DNA from: Aptenodytes patagonicus
Taxonomy: Eukaryota; Chordata; Aves; Sphenisciformes; Spheniscidae
Length of the DNA: 64,000 bases
Assembly: GCF_965638725.1 (NCBI RefSeq)
Contig: NC_134949.1
Location: forward strand, 55,022,151-55,086,150
Direction of reading: 5' to 3'
Positions 35,310 to 50,100 of this stretch are shown here, in pieces. The position numbers were made by a program, and so were the translations under genes. The notes under the pieces are model-generated. The model searched no databases. It saw only the letters and a program-made list of their open reading frames with translations, and was not told where the DNA came from. Within the stretch, counting starts at the first letter, position 1. The number at the start of each line of letters is the position of its first letter.

Positions 35310-38300
35310 CTCTAGTCCCAGTAGATTAGCAGGTAAGAGAAGCATGGGCCTACAGGCAAACACACACAACCTTGCCCCAGCCAGCTGTAGTGTTCCAGGC
35401 ACGCCTGGCGGTGAATAACCTCTTACGCTGAGTAATGCCCCGCTCCTGCCAACCCACAGGTAAATATTTCTGTGCACAGTTGCTGCTCTGTTGATTGAAA
35501 TGGGATTATACACACGTACAAGTTTCTGTAGGATTACAGCCCTTTAATGCACTAAATTTATTTTCACATGCTTTACCCAGTCCCACCAATGTGGGACTGC
35601 CAAGAGTGTGCTCAGACTCTACATTTCACAATATGCTACCAAATGTCCTTATTTTTCAGATTTTAAAAACAAAGCTGGAAGCAAGAACATGATTTGCAGT
35701 CTCTTGCTCTGATTTGCTGTGGTTTGCTTTTTTTGCTTTGATCTTTGGAAAAAAAGAAGGTGATTTAAGAATTAATAAAAATGTACCTGAATATTGTAAG
35801 ATGACTCTTTCCTGTACTTGCTTTGGTTTTTTTTTTGTTCTGTCTGAAAAACCAATCTTAAACCAAATCATGAAAAGATATTAAAATCTTCATTATAGAT
35901 GCAATTTATAAATTCTTTTTTATATCCACGATAGACTAATCTAGTAGGATTGTGTATAGGTTCCTTTTTTAGTACCAGCTTCCCCCATACTAAAAGCATA
36001 CTCGAATTCATAGTTGTTTATTAATATTTAATATTAGCAATATTAGATGATTATATTAATAACCAGATCATGCCTGTGAAAGTAAAGAGATGGGTGAGAT
36101 TACAACAGGGAAGCTCTCCATTGGCTTCATGACCCTTCCATTCTGGGTTTTGGTGTGGGTTTTTTGTTGTTTCCCCCCCCACACTGTTCCCACTTTTAAT
36201 AATTTTTTCTGACTCCTCTTTGCTTTTGTGTTCAAAAGCCACTAGATGGCAACGCAGGTGCTGGCTCTCAAGCAGCTCTGACAGCCATCAGGGAGAAAGC
36301 CCAGGGTTCAGGAGCATGGATGGGTGCCAGGGACTGACAAACTGGGACCAGCACAAGCCCCAGACTGGGCGATGTGGGTCAGGAGAGGCAATTCAGAACA
36401 GGCAAAAAGCACTGCTTTGTCTCACACGAGATATTGTGGTGGGTGACATGGTGACCCGAAGCATCATTTCTCCAGGATGTGACATCTCCCATCTCCTGAC
36501 ACAAGTAACACTCAGTTTAGAGGTACTTGTTTAGAGGCAAGAGACTGTCAATCATCAGGACAGCAATATTTGAGTGCTGGAGAGGCAGGAGTTCCTGGCT
36601 CCTGATGACTTTCTATGTGCAAATGTACATTCTAATTTAGGAAGAAAACCCACTAGCTCAGTACATATCTTTGTGAGAGTGCCAATCACTGCTGTATGAG
36701 AATAGTGGAGTCAAATAAAAACAAATCTGCTGTACTTTTCAGGCAGCTTGTCCACATTTTCTTGAAAGCAAATTCTAAGCAGTGTCAGGGGAAGTGGGAT
36801 ACGCAATGAGGAACGCAAAGATACACGATTTCTATTCACCTCTTGATAGATCCTTGTTCCTGGTGGGCTTACAGGAAAGCTGGCTTGCCTGCAGCAGCAG
36901 GTGTGGAAGGTGTCCTCATGCCCATGAGATGTTGGAAGATGTTGAAGTTGTTGGAGGCTGGCAGGCAGCAGCCTGTCCCTCTGCTTGTGATGTAGGAGAC
37001 TGTGAGCTCACAGAGGCCAGGCCAGCATCCCCAGCCAGCTAGGAGGGCCGCCCATGACCTCATAGAGGGGGATGGCAACATCCAGCCGTAACAAGGCGGT
37101 TTGGAGGTAAAAAACCTGCCGATCAGCTTGGGACCTTCCCAAACTCTTTCCCCCAAGTCTAGCAATAAGAAAATCAATGGGATTTACTTGCATTACTGAC
37201 AGTTACATACTTGAACTGAGTGCAGCATGCGTTTAACCGGCTAGATGCAAGGGAGGGTACCCAGTGGAGCAGAAACAGCTTAGCTGTCTGTTTCTGCTTG
37301 GTAACTGAAACTCTGTCCCACAGAATAGGAAATAATTTCCTGCTCTCTGTAGCCCTCTGACCTGTATTACACTTGGTCCCCCAAAGATGTCATAAACACT
37401 CTGGGGTTAACCAGTCTGCTCATGCTTCTCCTCTAGACTCCCTGGAGCTGCCTTGTGGCATGACAGAAGTGAAAAATGTGAGAGAACTATTGTCCTCCAA
37501 GTCAGCAGACACTGCTGGGAGAAAGCAGTTAGGGCTGTGGCAGTACCACCGTCCCCATTGAGTCCAGTATTGTCATGACAGAAGACCCCAAGCCCTGTGA
37601 GGAGCGGCCAATCTTCAAAGCCTCAGCTGTCCCCCTCTCCAGTGACATGGTACATGACAAGGATGTGCGCGGCCAGTGTTCCCATCACCCCCTCTCAAGC
37701 ATTCTTCCTCTACTCAGTCTGTTGTTCTGGACAAAGGATTAAGAATTAAAACTGTATAATATGCGTGTTCCAAATAAGAACAGCCCCAAAGAAGAAAAGA
37801 AACTATAAACCAGCCAAAATGAGTCTAAGCTGCTTTCAAACCTGTGTAGAAACACTGAATGGTTGCCACCAACATCTGTCCTGCAGCAAATTCTTTCTGG
37901 TAACAAGATCAATGTAAAAGAACAGGCCAAAGAGGTGCAAGGTGGGGATGACCCTGCTGTGTACATAGTGAGCAAGACTCCCGAGGCACTGAGAGCTCCT
38001 GAAGCTCTGAGGATGCTCCTGGGCTGGCCATCTGCTAACTTGGGTTTTGTGCAGTTTGTGACTAATGGTGGGGTTAATGAGATGCGTACCTTATAGTCTT
38101 GCTTTTGCCCACCCTACCATGATCCTTCATAAAGTTCCAAGTTTGCCAACGAAGTCTCCGTTATTTGAAAAACGGCAACAACATCGTGTTGCATGGCATA
38201 TCCACCCAGACCAGGGGATCTACAAATCCTGCTCAGAGAGCAGACCACCTCTGCTCCCAGGTACATCTATGCATAGAAAAACATCCTTCCTACACCTTCC

Positions 38301-38875
38301 CCCCAACATGTTAATTCTTTAAGCCTGCACCCGTACTTTATTGCTTGCCCCCCCCCTTATTCACAATGATGCAACTAGTATCCAAGGAGATGTTCCATGT
38401 ATCTTTATCCTGGTTCTTCATGTGTCTGGGGACTTTTGCTGGGACAGACACTTTGGGCAACGAGGTAGAACAGTTCCCACCAAGTGTCCACCAGTCTCTG
38501 CAAAGCTGGTCCCCAGTTTGCTGCAGGGGCTTCCATGGCAGTGGGGTTGCAGGGGAAGACAAGTATCAGAGTCCTGTTGTTCCTGCTAGGACCAAACTAA
38601 CTCTCCTGTTCCCTTTGTGCAGCCCGAGTTGCCCGATGAACATCATCCAGTCACTTTTCTCCAGTAGTCCCCTGAAAACAGCAGTTAGCACATGAGCCTA
38701 ACAGAGGCATGCCAGCCTTGCTCACAGCAGAGCAGTGCTGCCTTCAGGCCAAACCCAACAAGAAACGCATGTAACATCCGAGTCTACCAGGAACTCCTGC
38801 TCCCTCAACGCTTTGCCTTTATTCCCCACAAACAGAGGCTTCTCACACGCCCCTCAGCTCTACCTTGTTCCAGGA
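35310..38875. other. Intergenic region, no gene seen
   Basis: A/T-rich DNA with poly-T/poly-C runs (for example near 36172-36180 and 38347-38357) and scattered short open frames lacking conserved character. Confidence 0.5.
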
Positions 38876-38879
38876 CAGG

Positions 38880-39560
38880 GGGCCATTTCGTAGGATCTCC
38901 CCAGGAGAGGGCGGGGGGAGGAGCGGCCGCAGTGACCACGTTCACAGGGCTTCTCTTCTGCCCCAGGACATTTCCAGCATCCGCCATACCAGCGTACCAC
39001 ACCCCCACCCCAAGGGCGCCCTCCCCCCCTACCCCTCCCTAACTGCGTCTTCCCCCGCGCCAGAGGCCGGCGGGGCCCGGAAGGAGCCGCCTGTCCCCGC
39101 TCCCGCTCCGCCGCCTGAGGGGGCCGGACGCAACGGCCGCGCCCAACGGCCCACGCCGCTCGAGCCACGCCCCCTCCCCGCCCCCCGGCCCCGCCCCCGG
39201 CTCACGCGCCGGCCCAACCGTAGAGGAGCCTCCGCGCGGGGGAGAAAAGAGCAGCGGAATCATAGAGTTGGAGACGGCGCGCTAAAGTCCTCACTTCCGG
39301 AGCGCGGTTCCGCGCGGCGCGGCTGTCGTGCTTTACGGCGGCGCGCCACTCGGTCCCGGTTCAAGATGGCGGTGGGGCCGCGGCGGCGGGGAGCGCGGGG
39401 GTTATAGAGGCCGCTGCAGCGGGAGGGAGCCGGCCGCCCCGGCCGGGCGGAGGGGTGAGAGGAGCGGGACGGGGCTGGGCTGGGAGGGGAAGGGGAAGGG
39501 GAAGGGGAGCGAGGAGAAGAGAAGGCGGCGGCGGTTTGCACTACCGCGTTCTCTTCCTCC
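38880..39560 (+). promoter_or_regulatory. WBP11: CpG island promoter and non-coding first exon of WBP11
   Basis: This is a dense CpG/GC block in otherwise A/T-rich DNA. An ETS-type motif ACTTCCGG is at about 39292-39299 and a YY1-type motif AAGATGGCGG is at about 39363-39372, a combination typical of TATA-less housekeeping promoters with start sites between them. A GTGAGA donor at about 39455 would end a non-coding exon 1; the first coding exon is 1.7 kb further on. Confidence 0.7.
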
Positions 39561-41198
39561 CTCTGTCGGGGGAGGAGGGGAGGCTTTCGTGTGCCTCATG
39601 GGAGAATTTTTGCCTCGTTCCCCAGTGGCCAAAAAAATCATAAATTTAGTGGTTGGTTTTTTTCCCCATCGGCTGTTAACTCGTTGCATTGAAGCTCTTT
39701 GCTTTGTGTCCTAAAAGGATTCGGGATTGAGGTTTCAGAAGTTTATTCTTTTTCCCTTTACCCTTTAAATGGTAGAAATCTGGGAAAAGCGGGATGCAAA
39801 TGTAACTTCTACCTCTGTTCGGTGAGCTTCCCACCTAAAGAAATGATAGTGTCTTGCAAAAAACCCAGTGTAATCTTATAAATAGGAGGTATGTTATCGG
39901 TGATCAGAAATCACGGCTGTGCTTATAAACAGCAGGCCAACTGTGAGCATAACCTGGAAATATGAGCTGTGAGCAGAGCTCTGTAGTTTTTTACTAGTCG
40001 GTGTGTTGAATGTGGTCAGTTCTTGGACCTTGCGAGGAACCCCATCTGCAAAGCCTTGAAGCACTAAATGAGGCACTGTGCTTAAATTTCTTTTTAGGGG
40101 GGTAAGGGGAGGCACATAATCTAGTGGTTTGAAAGTGGCATCTTCTGTAGTTGGGGAAGAAGGATGCACATGGTGACGGCAGTGAGGCAGCAGAGAACTT
40201 CGGACTGAACTTGTGAATACTTTCACTTTGGTCGCGATCTATTTGGATGCAGTACGGTGACTAGAAAGCTGCATCCCATCAACTCCCAAATTTCAGAGGG
40301 TGTTTTAGATTTTGGGGTGGAATCTGTGGTGTGTTGTGGTTTTTGTGTTTTGGTTTTTTTCCCCCAGTGGTGTTTTGGCAGGAAAGTAGGGGTGGAGGTG
40401 GGGGGAGATTATAGAGCTGTGAGAGAGGCAACTTCCCTGGCTGTAGTTTGGACTCTTATGTAGTCATCTGTAAGTTGAAGAAACGTCTAAAGACAGGAAA
40501 TAATTCTTTGCAAAATAACCTTTTCTTCTCTGGTCATCATAACACAGCTTGAAATAATACTGATGGAGGTAGAGAGCATAAGGGCAGTGGTAGAGCAGTG
40601 GTGTATGGGGAGGAGAGGAAGACACGGATGTGTGTGCAGAACACTTGCTGGTGGATAAAGTGGGTGCTGGGGAGAGGAATCAAGGACAGCTTAAAAGTCT
40701 GAGGAAAGGAGGAAATTTGTGGGAAACATTTGAAATAGAGAGGAATGGAAGGGTAAAAATTGAAGAGCTTTTATGAGAGTAAATGAAAAGCTAGAAGGGC
40801 TCTGATATGCTCTTAGAAAAAACAGAATGTGTGTTTCTCCCTCTCCTGTGCACTCCATAGTGTAAGCAAGAAGATTCTTGGTTTGAGTCTTGGAGTGAGT
40901 AACGATCTGGTTGATTAGTTTAAAGTAGGTACTTAGTAAAATAGTAGTAAGTAGGTACTTAATTAAATAGTAGTACTTAGTTAAAGTAGGGTGATTTTGA
41001 TGTGAATGTCTGAGCTTGTAGTAGCATTTGAGTACCTCACAAGTATTTGAGGTTTTTGAGGGAGCAACCTGCTGATCTAGAGAGGAGAAATAAGCATAAT
41101 CAAGCTACTGGTGCATAGGACCTGAAACCATGTCATCTCTTCCAGGTCTCTCCCTCTTTTTAAAAATTTTTTTTTGAGGCGGAAGGAAAAACGTCAAA
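39561..41198 (+). other. WBP11: First intron of WBP11 (5' UTR intron)
   Basis: No coding is seen. It contains a small local repeat of GTAGGTACTTA/TAGTAGTA units at about 40925-40990. The intron ends in a T-rich stretch before the coding exon. The exact acceptor upstream of ATG 41199 was not fixed. Confidence 0.5.
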
Positions 41199-44100
41199 AT
41201 GGGGCGGAGATCTACATCATCCACCAAGAGTGGGAAGTTTATGAATCCCACGGATCAGGCCCGTAAGTATCCATAAAAGCTAAGCAGATGAGAACTGGGG
41301 GGTCCTAGGGAAGCAGATTAAAAGCTTTCTCTGAAGACAAGATCCTCACTTGTGAATCAGAACTGAGTTTCCCTAACTTGAAAAATATTATCTCAGTTTT
41401 GGCTGGTGCAAAAACTTCCTGAGAAAGCTGCTTGCTTGCATGCTGTTGCTTCTCTGCACTATTTACCTCTTAGTTTTTACTGTAGTTATCAGTGTTCAGA
41501 GGTCTTTGTACTTAGCTGTTGGCTAAACTGCAAGCTGCTGCTTGGGACACTGTTAGTCTGTCTGAGGCTAGAATTTGAGGAACAAGTGTGTTGTGTGTTG
41601 TTGGCTCTATTTCAGCTTCTGGGCAGCAATCCTTTCATGACTGCAACTCTGACTTTTGCTGCCTATTGTTCTTTTCTGTATAGAAACACCCCTGCTTCTG
41701 GAGACATGAAGACTGCTTTATTTCCTTTCCTTTCTGTATAACACACATGAAACAGAAATCTATTTCATGCTGTATTTCTCTCTCACTGGGAAGATTAATT
41801 TAAAAGTTAGTCACTGTAAAATGAGTGAACTGTTGAGAAACAGCACTAATCTTGATGAAGGAAAGGTTCTTCATGGATTTGGTTGTCTCTTTCAAGTTGT
41901 TGTTTTCTCTTTCCCCCTCCTCTCTAGGGAAGGAAGCTCGGAAAAGGGAGCTAAAGAAGGTAAATAAAGAGATCGGAAACATTTGCTTGGCATTTTCTGT
42001 ACTATGTATCATGTTTGTGATTGTAATGGGCTGTGGCAGATGAATAGACTACAGATGTTTTGGTTGATATCCTAAGATTGACTTTGGAAAATACTGTCCA
42101 GACAAGTAGTTTTAAGAAAACATACAGAAATCTTGTTTTGAGTAATCATATCTTATCATCTACTATTTTTTAACTTGTGGTGATTACAGCTTTTCGAAAC
42201 TTTATTGTAAGTACTTGGGAATTAAAGGAAAAAAATGAAACAAACGAACCACCCAAGACTCACATACTATGTTTTACCGTATACCTTTTGTCAGTTGGTT
42301 ATCTTGTTGATTGTATGTGTCTTAAGTGGAGTGAATGAATTAGAGGCACTTGTAAATAGCAAGACAGTGGAGTTAAAATTCCCAGAAGTTTTAATTACCT
42401 TTGCTGCTGATTTGTGTCTTGGTTAATACTTGTAGGGCATTTTGAGGTGCGTTTTTTTTTCTGCAGACTGGGAATATTGAGAGGGGAGTATTTGGTACAA
42501 ATGTTTTATCTCTTTCTCCTGTGACACTTCTCTGATCTGCTTGATACCTGATTTTCTTAGAACAAAAAGCAACGAATGATGGTACGAGCAGCTGTACTCA
42601 AGATGAAAGATCCAAAGCAGATTATCCGGGACATGGAAAAATTGGATGAGATGGGTGAGTCAGAGGTACCAGGTGTTGGACTTAGGCAGCGCTTTATGTA
42701 GTCGCATAACATAATTTTAAGGGATGACTGGGAGACTAAAATACAGGAACCTTTTTCCTTTCCTGTTAGAAGGGGAGATTCTGTGAATAACTGGGGATTG
42801 ACTATGATTTGAGGTGATGTGGTGCCATCAAAGATGACTTTTTTTTCAAGAAGATGGCTGATAAAAAGAATGGGTAGTGTGCATGATAGTAACTTAGAGT
42901 TGGAGGAGGGGATCGTCATAAGGCTGAAGAGTTCCTGAAAATAGGGATTGGAAGTTGTTTGCTTTGAAGTTGTTTCATTCATCACACTTGTGCAGTAGAG
43001 TAACTTACAAATTTTTGGGTTGGTTTTTGCTGTCTTGGATTAGAGTTTAACCCAGTACAGCAGCCACAACTTAATGAAAAAGTGCTAAAGGATAAACGCA
43101 AAAAACTCCGTGAGACTTTTGAGCGCATCTTGCGGCTCTACGAGAAGGAGAATCCTGACATTTATAAAGAACTGCGCAAATTGGAAGTGGAGTATGAGCA
43201 GAAGAGATCACAACTCAGCCAGTATTTTGATGCTGTCAAGGTAATGCTTATTATATTTCAGGTTTGTAACTGTGGTAGTGTATACTATTTATCTGCTTGT
43301 TAGGTGTGCCAGTTACGAAGGAAGGGAACTTTATAAGAGACCAGTGTATATGTTATGTGGCCCATATTAAGTACTTACATCAATTGGCATAGTATCTCTG
43401 GTTACAGCATTTCAGTAAGGACAGCATAGGGGTTGTCAAAGTCTGCATTTATCTCTGATATATTGATTTCATTCAACAAGAAATTACAGGGGAAAGGAAA
43501 ATTTTATGTTGCAAATTGACAATATCAGAATTTGTTTTCTGTATCAAAGAGAGAGTGAGCCTGTGAGTGTGCAGTTGATACTTCTGTGAATTTCTGCTAA
43601 ATCTGTTGCTGGAAATAATGAAAATCTTTTGGCATTCCTTTAAAGAGCTTTCTTTGACATTGTTCCCTACCATATTGGAGAACATAATGTTGCCCAAGTG
43701 CAAGTATCTGTAAGATTTTTCTTTTTTTCTTTCTTTGGAATATGCAGCAGCCCTGTGAGTTGTGCTTTCTGGATACTCAGAAAATACAGGCATACTTGTC
43801 TGCAGCCTCTTCCCTTTGGAGACTGAAGGTCTAAAGGGAGATGGAAACCTGACTGGATTTTGACTGAGATTCTTGGCTCGATTTTGACTGAAGCCTTTCA
43901 TGGGTGCACTGTGTGTGCTTTGTTTTGTGTTGAAAGCTTTTACTGTTGACTTTTTCCCAAATGTTTTTCATGGACTGCTGTAAGATAACATGCCCTAAGA
44001 ACAGACACCTTTGGCAAGTGATGGCAGGTCCCGTGTGATCTGGACTCTGAAAGGTCATGAGGTTGTGCAGTAGCTTCTGTGGGAGTAACCCATTATCTCT

Positions 44101-47100
44101 TTTCTTTTTTTTTTTTTTTTTTTTTTTTTTCCTTTTTTCCCCAGAACGCTCAGCATGTTGAAGTGGAAAGTATCCCGTTACCAGATATGCCACATGCTCC
44201 CTCCAACATCCTCATACAGGACATTCCCCTTCCAGGGGCCCAACCACCTTCTATCCTCAAGAAGACATCAGCCTATGGGTAAGCAGAAAGAGAAACTTGG
44301 AGGGGAAGTAAAAAAAAAAAAAAGGACCACTCTTATTACTGGGGAGGAGCTAGGGGTAGAAGCAGAGGTAATATTGACTAGCAGAAATTAGGAATTCTGT
44401 GTGAGCGAACTGTACTTTCTTTTAACCAAAGCCCTTTAATCTTTCCCTACTATTACAGGTTTTTGTTTAAATTGCTTTGAGTAATACACTATGTTTTCTA
44501 GCATTTGTCTTTCTGCATATCAGTAAAACTTAAAGCCCTGCCGCTTTGAAGATAAGTGCCCCTTAAATTGCCATATATGTGTTCTTTTGTCTTGCTAGTA
44601 TATTCAATTTAAGCTCCTAGTTTACTTGTTTATCAGGTTTCTCGTTCTAGTACTAGTTCTTTCTATTTCTTTCTGAATAGCCTTCTATTTTCACCAACTT
44701 TGTAGTTACTTCATTCCGCTTCTGTGGTGGGATTCAATCCTTGCGCTTTTTTTTTTTCAGTCTTCTCTTCAGTTGCCTTCTGAGAAGTTTGCTTTTGTCT
44801 GATCTTCAGCAATCATGTCTTTGTATGAGGTTGTAAACTCCTTGGGACAAATCTATACTTTATAAATGTTCATGTTTCTTTTTAGAAGCTGTGTAAGCAA
44901 TGGTGAGAGAAGGCTAAAGGATTCTGTTAAGTGCATGTTTGCTTTCGTTTGTTTGTGTTCCTACATTTCTCATTTCCTTTCTTATTTCCAGACCACCAGT
45001 TCGGTCCATTTCTGTACTTCCTCCTCCTGGGCTTGGTGTTCCACGTTTACCTCCAGGCAGGAAGCCCCCCGGACCTCCTCCAGGGCCACCCCCACCTCAA
45101 GTCCTACAGATGTATGGCCGTAAAGTAGGTTTCACCTTGGAGATGGCTCCTCGAAGGCGGGAAGAGGAGATTTCTTACAGTTCTGAAGCAGGTAAGGACT
45201 TTCCTATTACTGTCTGGGGTTTTCCTTGACCTCTCTGTTTTGCTATGGATAATACTGCTGTGAACGTAGTGTGCCCTAGGCAAGGTATTCTCTGGGTAAT
45301 ATGGGCATGAATACTACTTGAAGGACTCTTCTTAAGTGATTGCGCCTCTGAGGTGATTCTGGTATATTTCATAATACCTGCAATTTTATCAGTTATATTT
45401 TTAAATGCTGAAACTTCTAATTACAACTTTCAGATTTTTTTTTAATTAGGTTTCACAGATTGGGTATCTTCCCATGTAGTCTTAACAGTGCTGAAACATT
45501 GTACATATTATCCCTTAAAAAAACCCAAGCATTTTCACAGAAGTCTTCCTTTTTAAAAAAAAAAAAACAAACACAAACCCAACCAAACCCAAAAAAACCA
45601 AACCAAAACAACAACAACAAAAACCCCAACTGACCCTGGGTATGCATTTGCTAGGGGAACCTAGGTCCTCCTTTTCACACAGTTACTGTATCATCCCTAG
45701 AAACTTTTGTGAATGGGAGATCAGCTTTATTGCATACCGGAAAGCATCAAAGTATTTCAGTGGTGGGTGATTGCTGAATAGAAATGAACTAATGAGTTGC
45801 AGATAGGAGTTGCCTTCACTTGTTTGCTGTGCAGATTAACCAGCTGGTTAATAGGAAATCTTATAAATAAACTCTCTAAAATATTCTTTAAGAATATGTG
45901 CTAAACAGTAAAGGGTTGACAATATGTCCGTGCTGTTGTTAGGGGGATTTTTCTAACTATAGACATAGAAAATATCGTGTCTTTCACACCGGTGTATTTG
46001 GAGTTTATACATTTCCTAATACTTTGCGTCCTGCAGGACAGCGAGGGCATGATGATGATATGTCCAGTACCAGTGAAGATGAAGGTTATCCTGAGGATAT
46101 GGATCAAGACAAGCATGATGAGAGTAGTGATGACAGTGACAGCGATAGATCAGATGCAGACAGTGAAAGCGAGGACTTCCTGCATCGTGATAATGACAAG
46201 GAGAGGGAAGGTGGTGAAGAAAAGAAATCAGGTATGATGGGAAGTTACAGATTGGGGTGGGGGTTTTTTGGTTTGTTTTTTTTTTCCCAAAAAAAAGAAA
46301 AACACTGCTTAACAGAGTTTGTGTCTGTTTTCCTGACTGGGGGAGAAGTAATTTGTTTAGCCAGCTAACTCTGTTCTAACTCACCTAAATTGCAGCTGAA
46401 GAATTTTTATTAGCAAATGGATCAGAAGGAAACTATCTAGAAGTGAAGCATCTTTTCAGATGGACCTGTTTTCTTAACAGTTGAGTTAATTTAGTAAGGT
46501 CGCAAGCCATTTTTCACCTGAAGCATTGAATTGGCAGGGTACCCTACAAAAATTAAGCCTCAATGTGAAATATACTCACTTTTTAGTGACTTGAACGATA
46601 CTTCTAAGACACAACTAAATTTCATACTACTAATGCTTTTGGATAACTTTTTGTTCTTGATTGCTTGGGGGAGACCAATTGATAGAAAATACTAGGTTGG
46701 CAAAACTTCAGATAATCAGTAACACCAATGTTAACTCTTATGTAAGGAGCATCGTTATGTTAGAATGATACATTATCCATACCAGGTAGAAGACTTAAAT
46801 CTATCTGATTTTTCTTATTTTCTTCCCACCTCCTGCCACCCTTGCCCATGCTTTGCTTTCCCCAGGTCATAGCGTACGGTTTGCAGACATGCCTGGGAAA
46901 TCACGAAAAAAGAAAAAGAACATGAAAGAACTGACTCCACTGCAGGCCATGATGTTACGAATGGCAGGTGAGTAGGATGGATATATTAAGTGGAGATACG
47001 CCGTTAAGCTTCCAGTTAAGGTTTCTCTGGTAAGCTTACTTTGTTTGCACAGTTTTTATTTTATAGAGTAAATATTTTACTGTCATAATGTAAGGTCTGC

Positions 47101-50100
47101 TAAGAGTATAAGCTGTGGTTAGGTGTTTGTTTTAAGTTATTTTTAGTCTAGTAATGTGTGTGTTTTGCACAGCAGAGTTGAAGTTATAGTAGCAAAGTAC
47201 GGGGTTTTTTCTTCTAAATCTTATCTTGCTTAACTTTTAAACAATTGCTCAAACGAAATATGAACCTCTTAGTGAAAAAGAAAAGGTGAGATTGTCTATG
47301 GGCTCAGCCTGTAACCTGTAAGGATTAATACTCCCTAAAAATAACCTTTTGTAGAAATAAGTTAACCCATAGAGTGAAGATTTTTTGTTTGTTTTAGAAA
47401 GACACCCCAGTGTCTTTTAGAGGCGCTAGAGTTTCTTGGACATGAGGATTATGTTTATTCTGAGGTCTAAATAAAATCTCTTCTATTTTCATATTTTGAG
47501 TGGTCAAACATTGGAACAGGCTGCCCAGGGAAGTGGTTGAGTCACCATCCCTGGAGGTATTTAAAAGACGTGTAGATGAGGCGCTTAGGGACATGGTTTA
47601 GTGGGCATGGTGGTGTTGGGTTGATGGTTGGACTCGATGATCTTGGAGGTCTTTTCCAATCTTAATGATTCTATGATTCATTAAAAAAAAAACCCAGTTT
47701 CTCCCCACCCCTTCTTTTTTGAATTGTTCAAATGATCATAGGAAGTTATTCCATGTTCATTCTTCCCTCCTTGTGCACACACACTCCCCCACCCCACTGC
47801 AAACTCCCACAAACCATAGATCAAATAGCTGCGGTTTGGGTTTGGTAGTAGAAGTTTCAGCTCCCACAGGGACACATAGCTCTTGGTGGCAGAGCTATCT
47901 AGAACTGTGATATATACTTTTTTTTTCACTTTCTGTTTAATAATTAAATGTGGTCAGTTTTCTTTCCTTTGAAGTGAAGTTTATCTTTCTTTTTTTATTT
48001 TATTTTGTGTGCTTAAGTTTCTCTGTGATGTTCAAAGATATTGCCTGTGGACTGTTTTTTATAAGTTCATCTCCATTTCCAGGTCAAGAAATTCCAGAAG
48101 AAGGGAGAGAAGTGGAAGAATATTCAGAAGAAGAGGAGGAGGAAGAGGAGGACTCAGAGTCTGAAGAGACATCACAGCAACAACAGCAGCAACAGCTCAG
48201 TGAGGAAGCTCTTGCAGAGTCTGGGTCATCTACTGCAACCTCCCAGGCACAACAGCAGCAACCGCCTCCGCAGCCTGTTCCTCCAACTCAGATACAGGCA
48301 CCTCCTATGCCTGGGCCACCTCCTCTAGGGCCACCGCCGGCCCCTCCACTGAGGCCCCCAGGACCACCCACCGGCCTTCCTCCTGGCCCTCCACCAGGTG
48401 AATACTTGATTTACTAGGATTCGAAGGATGCAGGCTCTCAGTACTACAGACAGTGTATCAGTTTGGGAGGTTTGAAGCTGCAGAATGTGTTGCAGATGAG
48501 GTACAGGAGCCCAGTGTGGTAATTGCTGAGACCTGTGTGATCTCTCCTGTGGTCAGTCTATTGTTGCTGTACTGTGCTTTTGAGGCATCAGGCTCCTGTA
48601 GCTGTAGTCAGCCTGATGGGCATTGGCTCGTTTGTTAGCACTAACACTGGCAGGCAGCAGTGGAGCTAGTGTTGGGAGTATGAAGAACAAGGCCTGGTGC
48701 CATGTGCCTCTCCAGTGTTTTGGTTTTTTTCTTGTGTTGTTCCCCCCCCCCCGCACCCTACCCTGAGTGAGGCATAATTAAAGAGGTTTGGGAGCCACTA
48801 CCTAGTTATAGGTTTTGGCGTGGGGTTTTTTTTTTTAATAAAAGCTACAGTGTGAAGGCTTCTGCTATTCTACTACCTGAATGTATTTCAGTCTTGTTAG
48901 GGAAGATAACTATACTCAGATGAAATAAGTACTAAATTTGAATTCATATCAATATTGGACTGCCTAGAGACTATTAGCAATGAGGCCAATCAGTACCAGT
49001 TTTTTGTAGCGTGTGATTTTTTTTTTTTTTGAGGGCAAACACTTGAATTTATTTGATCTGGAGAAAGACAGTAGTTTATTTTCTGTAAGTTGATGGGGTT
49101 GCCATATAGCCAAACTGGATAACAGTAACAGGTTGTTTTGTAATTAAAAAAGTGTAAATCTCTTGCTTGTTCTTATACTTAAATTGCAAAGATCAATAGT
49201 TGGGCTATAGTGAGGAGCATGGTATACTATGATTTTAATGTATTTTATTCTATATGGGCTATTAACAACATGATTTTCGGGGGGGGGGCACGTCAGGCAG
49301 GCAGAGTTCTCTTTCCAGCATCTTCCTCGCTGTTCCATTTCTGATACCTCCTAGAGGGGAACCTCAAAACAGTTGCTTTCAACAGAGCAAAACCACTTCT
49401 TTTCAGGCCAGAAGGGCAATCAAATGCCAGAGTGAAAAGTTCTTTCACTTTTAGCTGTTTTAAATTCAGACAACCTCAGCTCAGTAGCTGTTCTCAGCTA
49501 TTGCTCCCTTACATGGGGAGGAGACCTTTTACGAAGTGGGAGAAGATACTTATAGTTGACTGTTACGAAGAAACTGTACTCTAACTTTACATGTGCTGCC
49601 TTTTTTTGAGGTTTTTAGAAGATCTATTTAATCGGGCTGCTGGCTAGTGTTAGAATAGCTTTCAAGTTACTGTTGAAGATCTTTAGTATTAGCTGATGGG
49701 ATAGTTGTTGGTCTTTTGGTGGTTTGTTTTTTTTCCGACCATGAACTAAGTTTTTCTTTTTGTATGCATGCTTTCAGGAGCTCCTCCGTTCCTGAGACCT
49801 CCAGGCCTACCAGGATTGCGTGGGCCTTTACCTCGACTTCTACCACCGGGCCCTCCACCTGGGCGACCGCCTGGCCCTCCCCCAGGCCCCCCACCAGGTC
49901 TGCCCCCAGGTCCTCCTCCACGTGGGCCCCCTCCTCGTCTGCCCCCTCCTGCCCCACCAGGTAAAGTGTTCGGTTTGCTTCAGTGCCAAGTCTCTCCCTG
50001 CTTTATTTTCTCAGTTTTTGCTGTGGTGACCAAGCCAGGAAGTATAAGCAGTTATCATTTTGCCTTTGTTCCTGTCTGTGTGGCTGCATTGTGCTGTATC

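Noticed and set aside
39255-39275. AATCATAGAGTTGG resembling a CR1 end next to the WBP11 promoter
   Set aside because: Only about a dozen bases match and no further CR1 sequence follows; probably chance.
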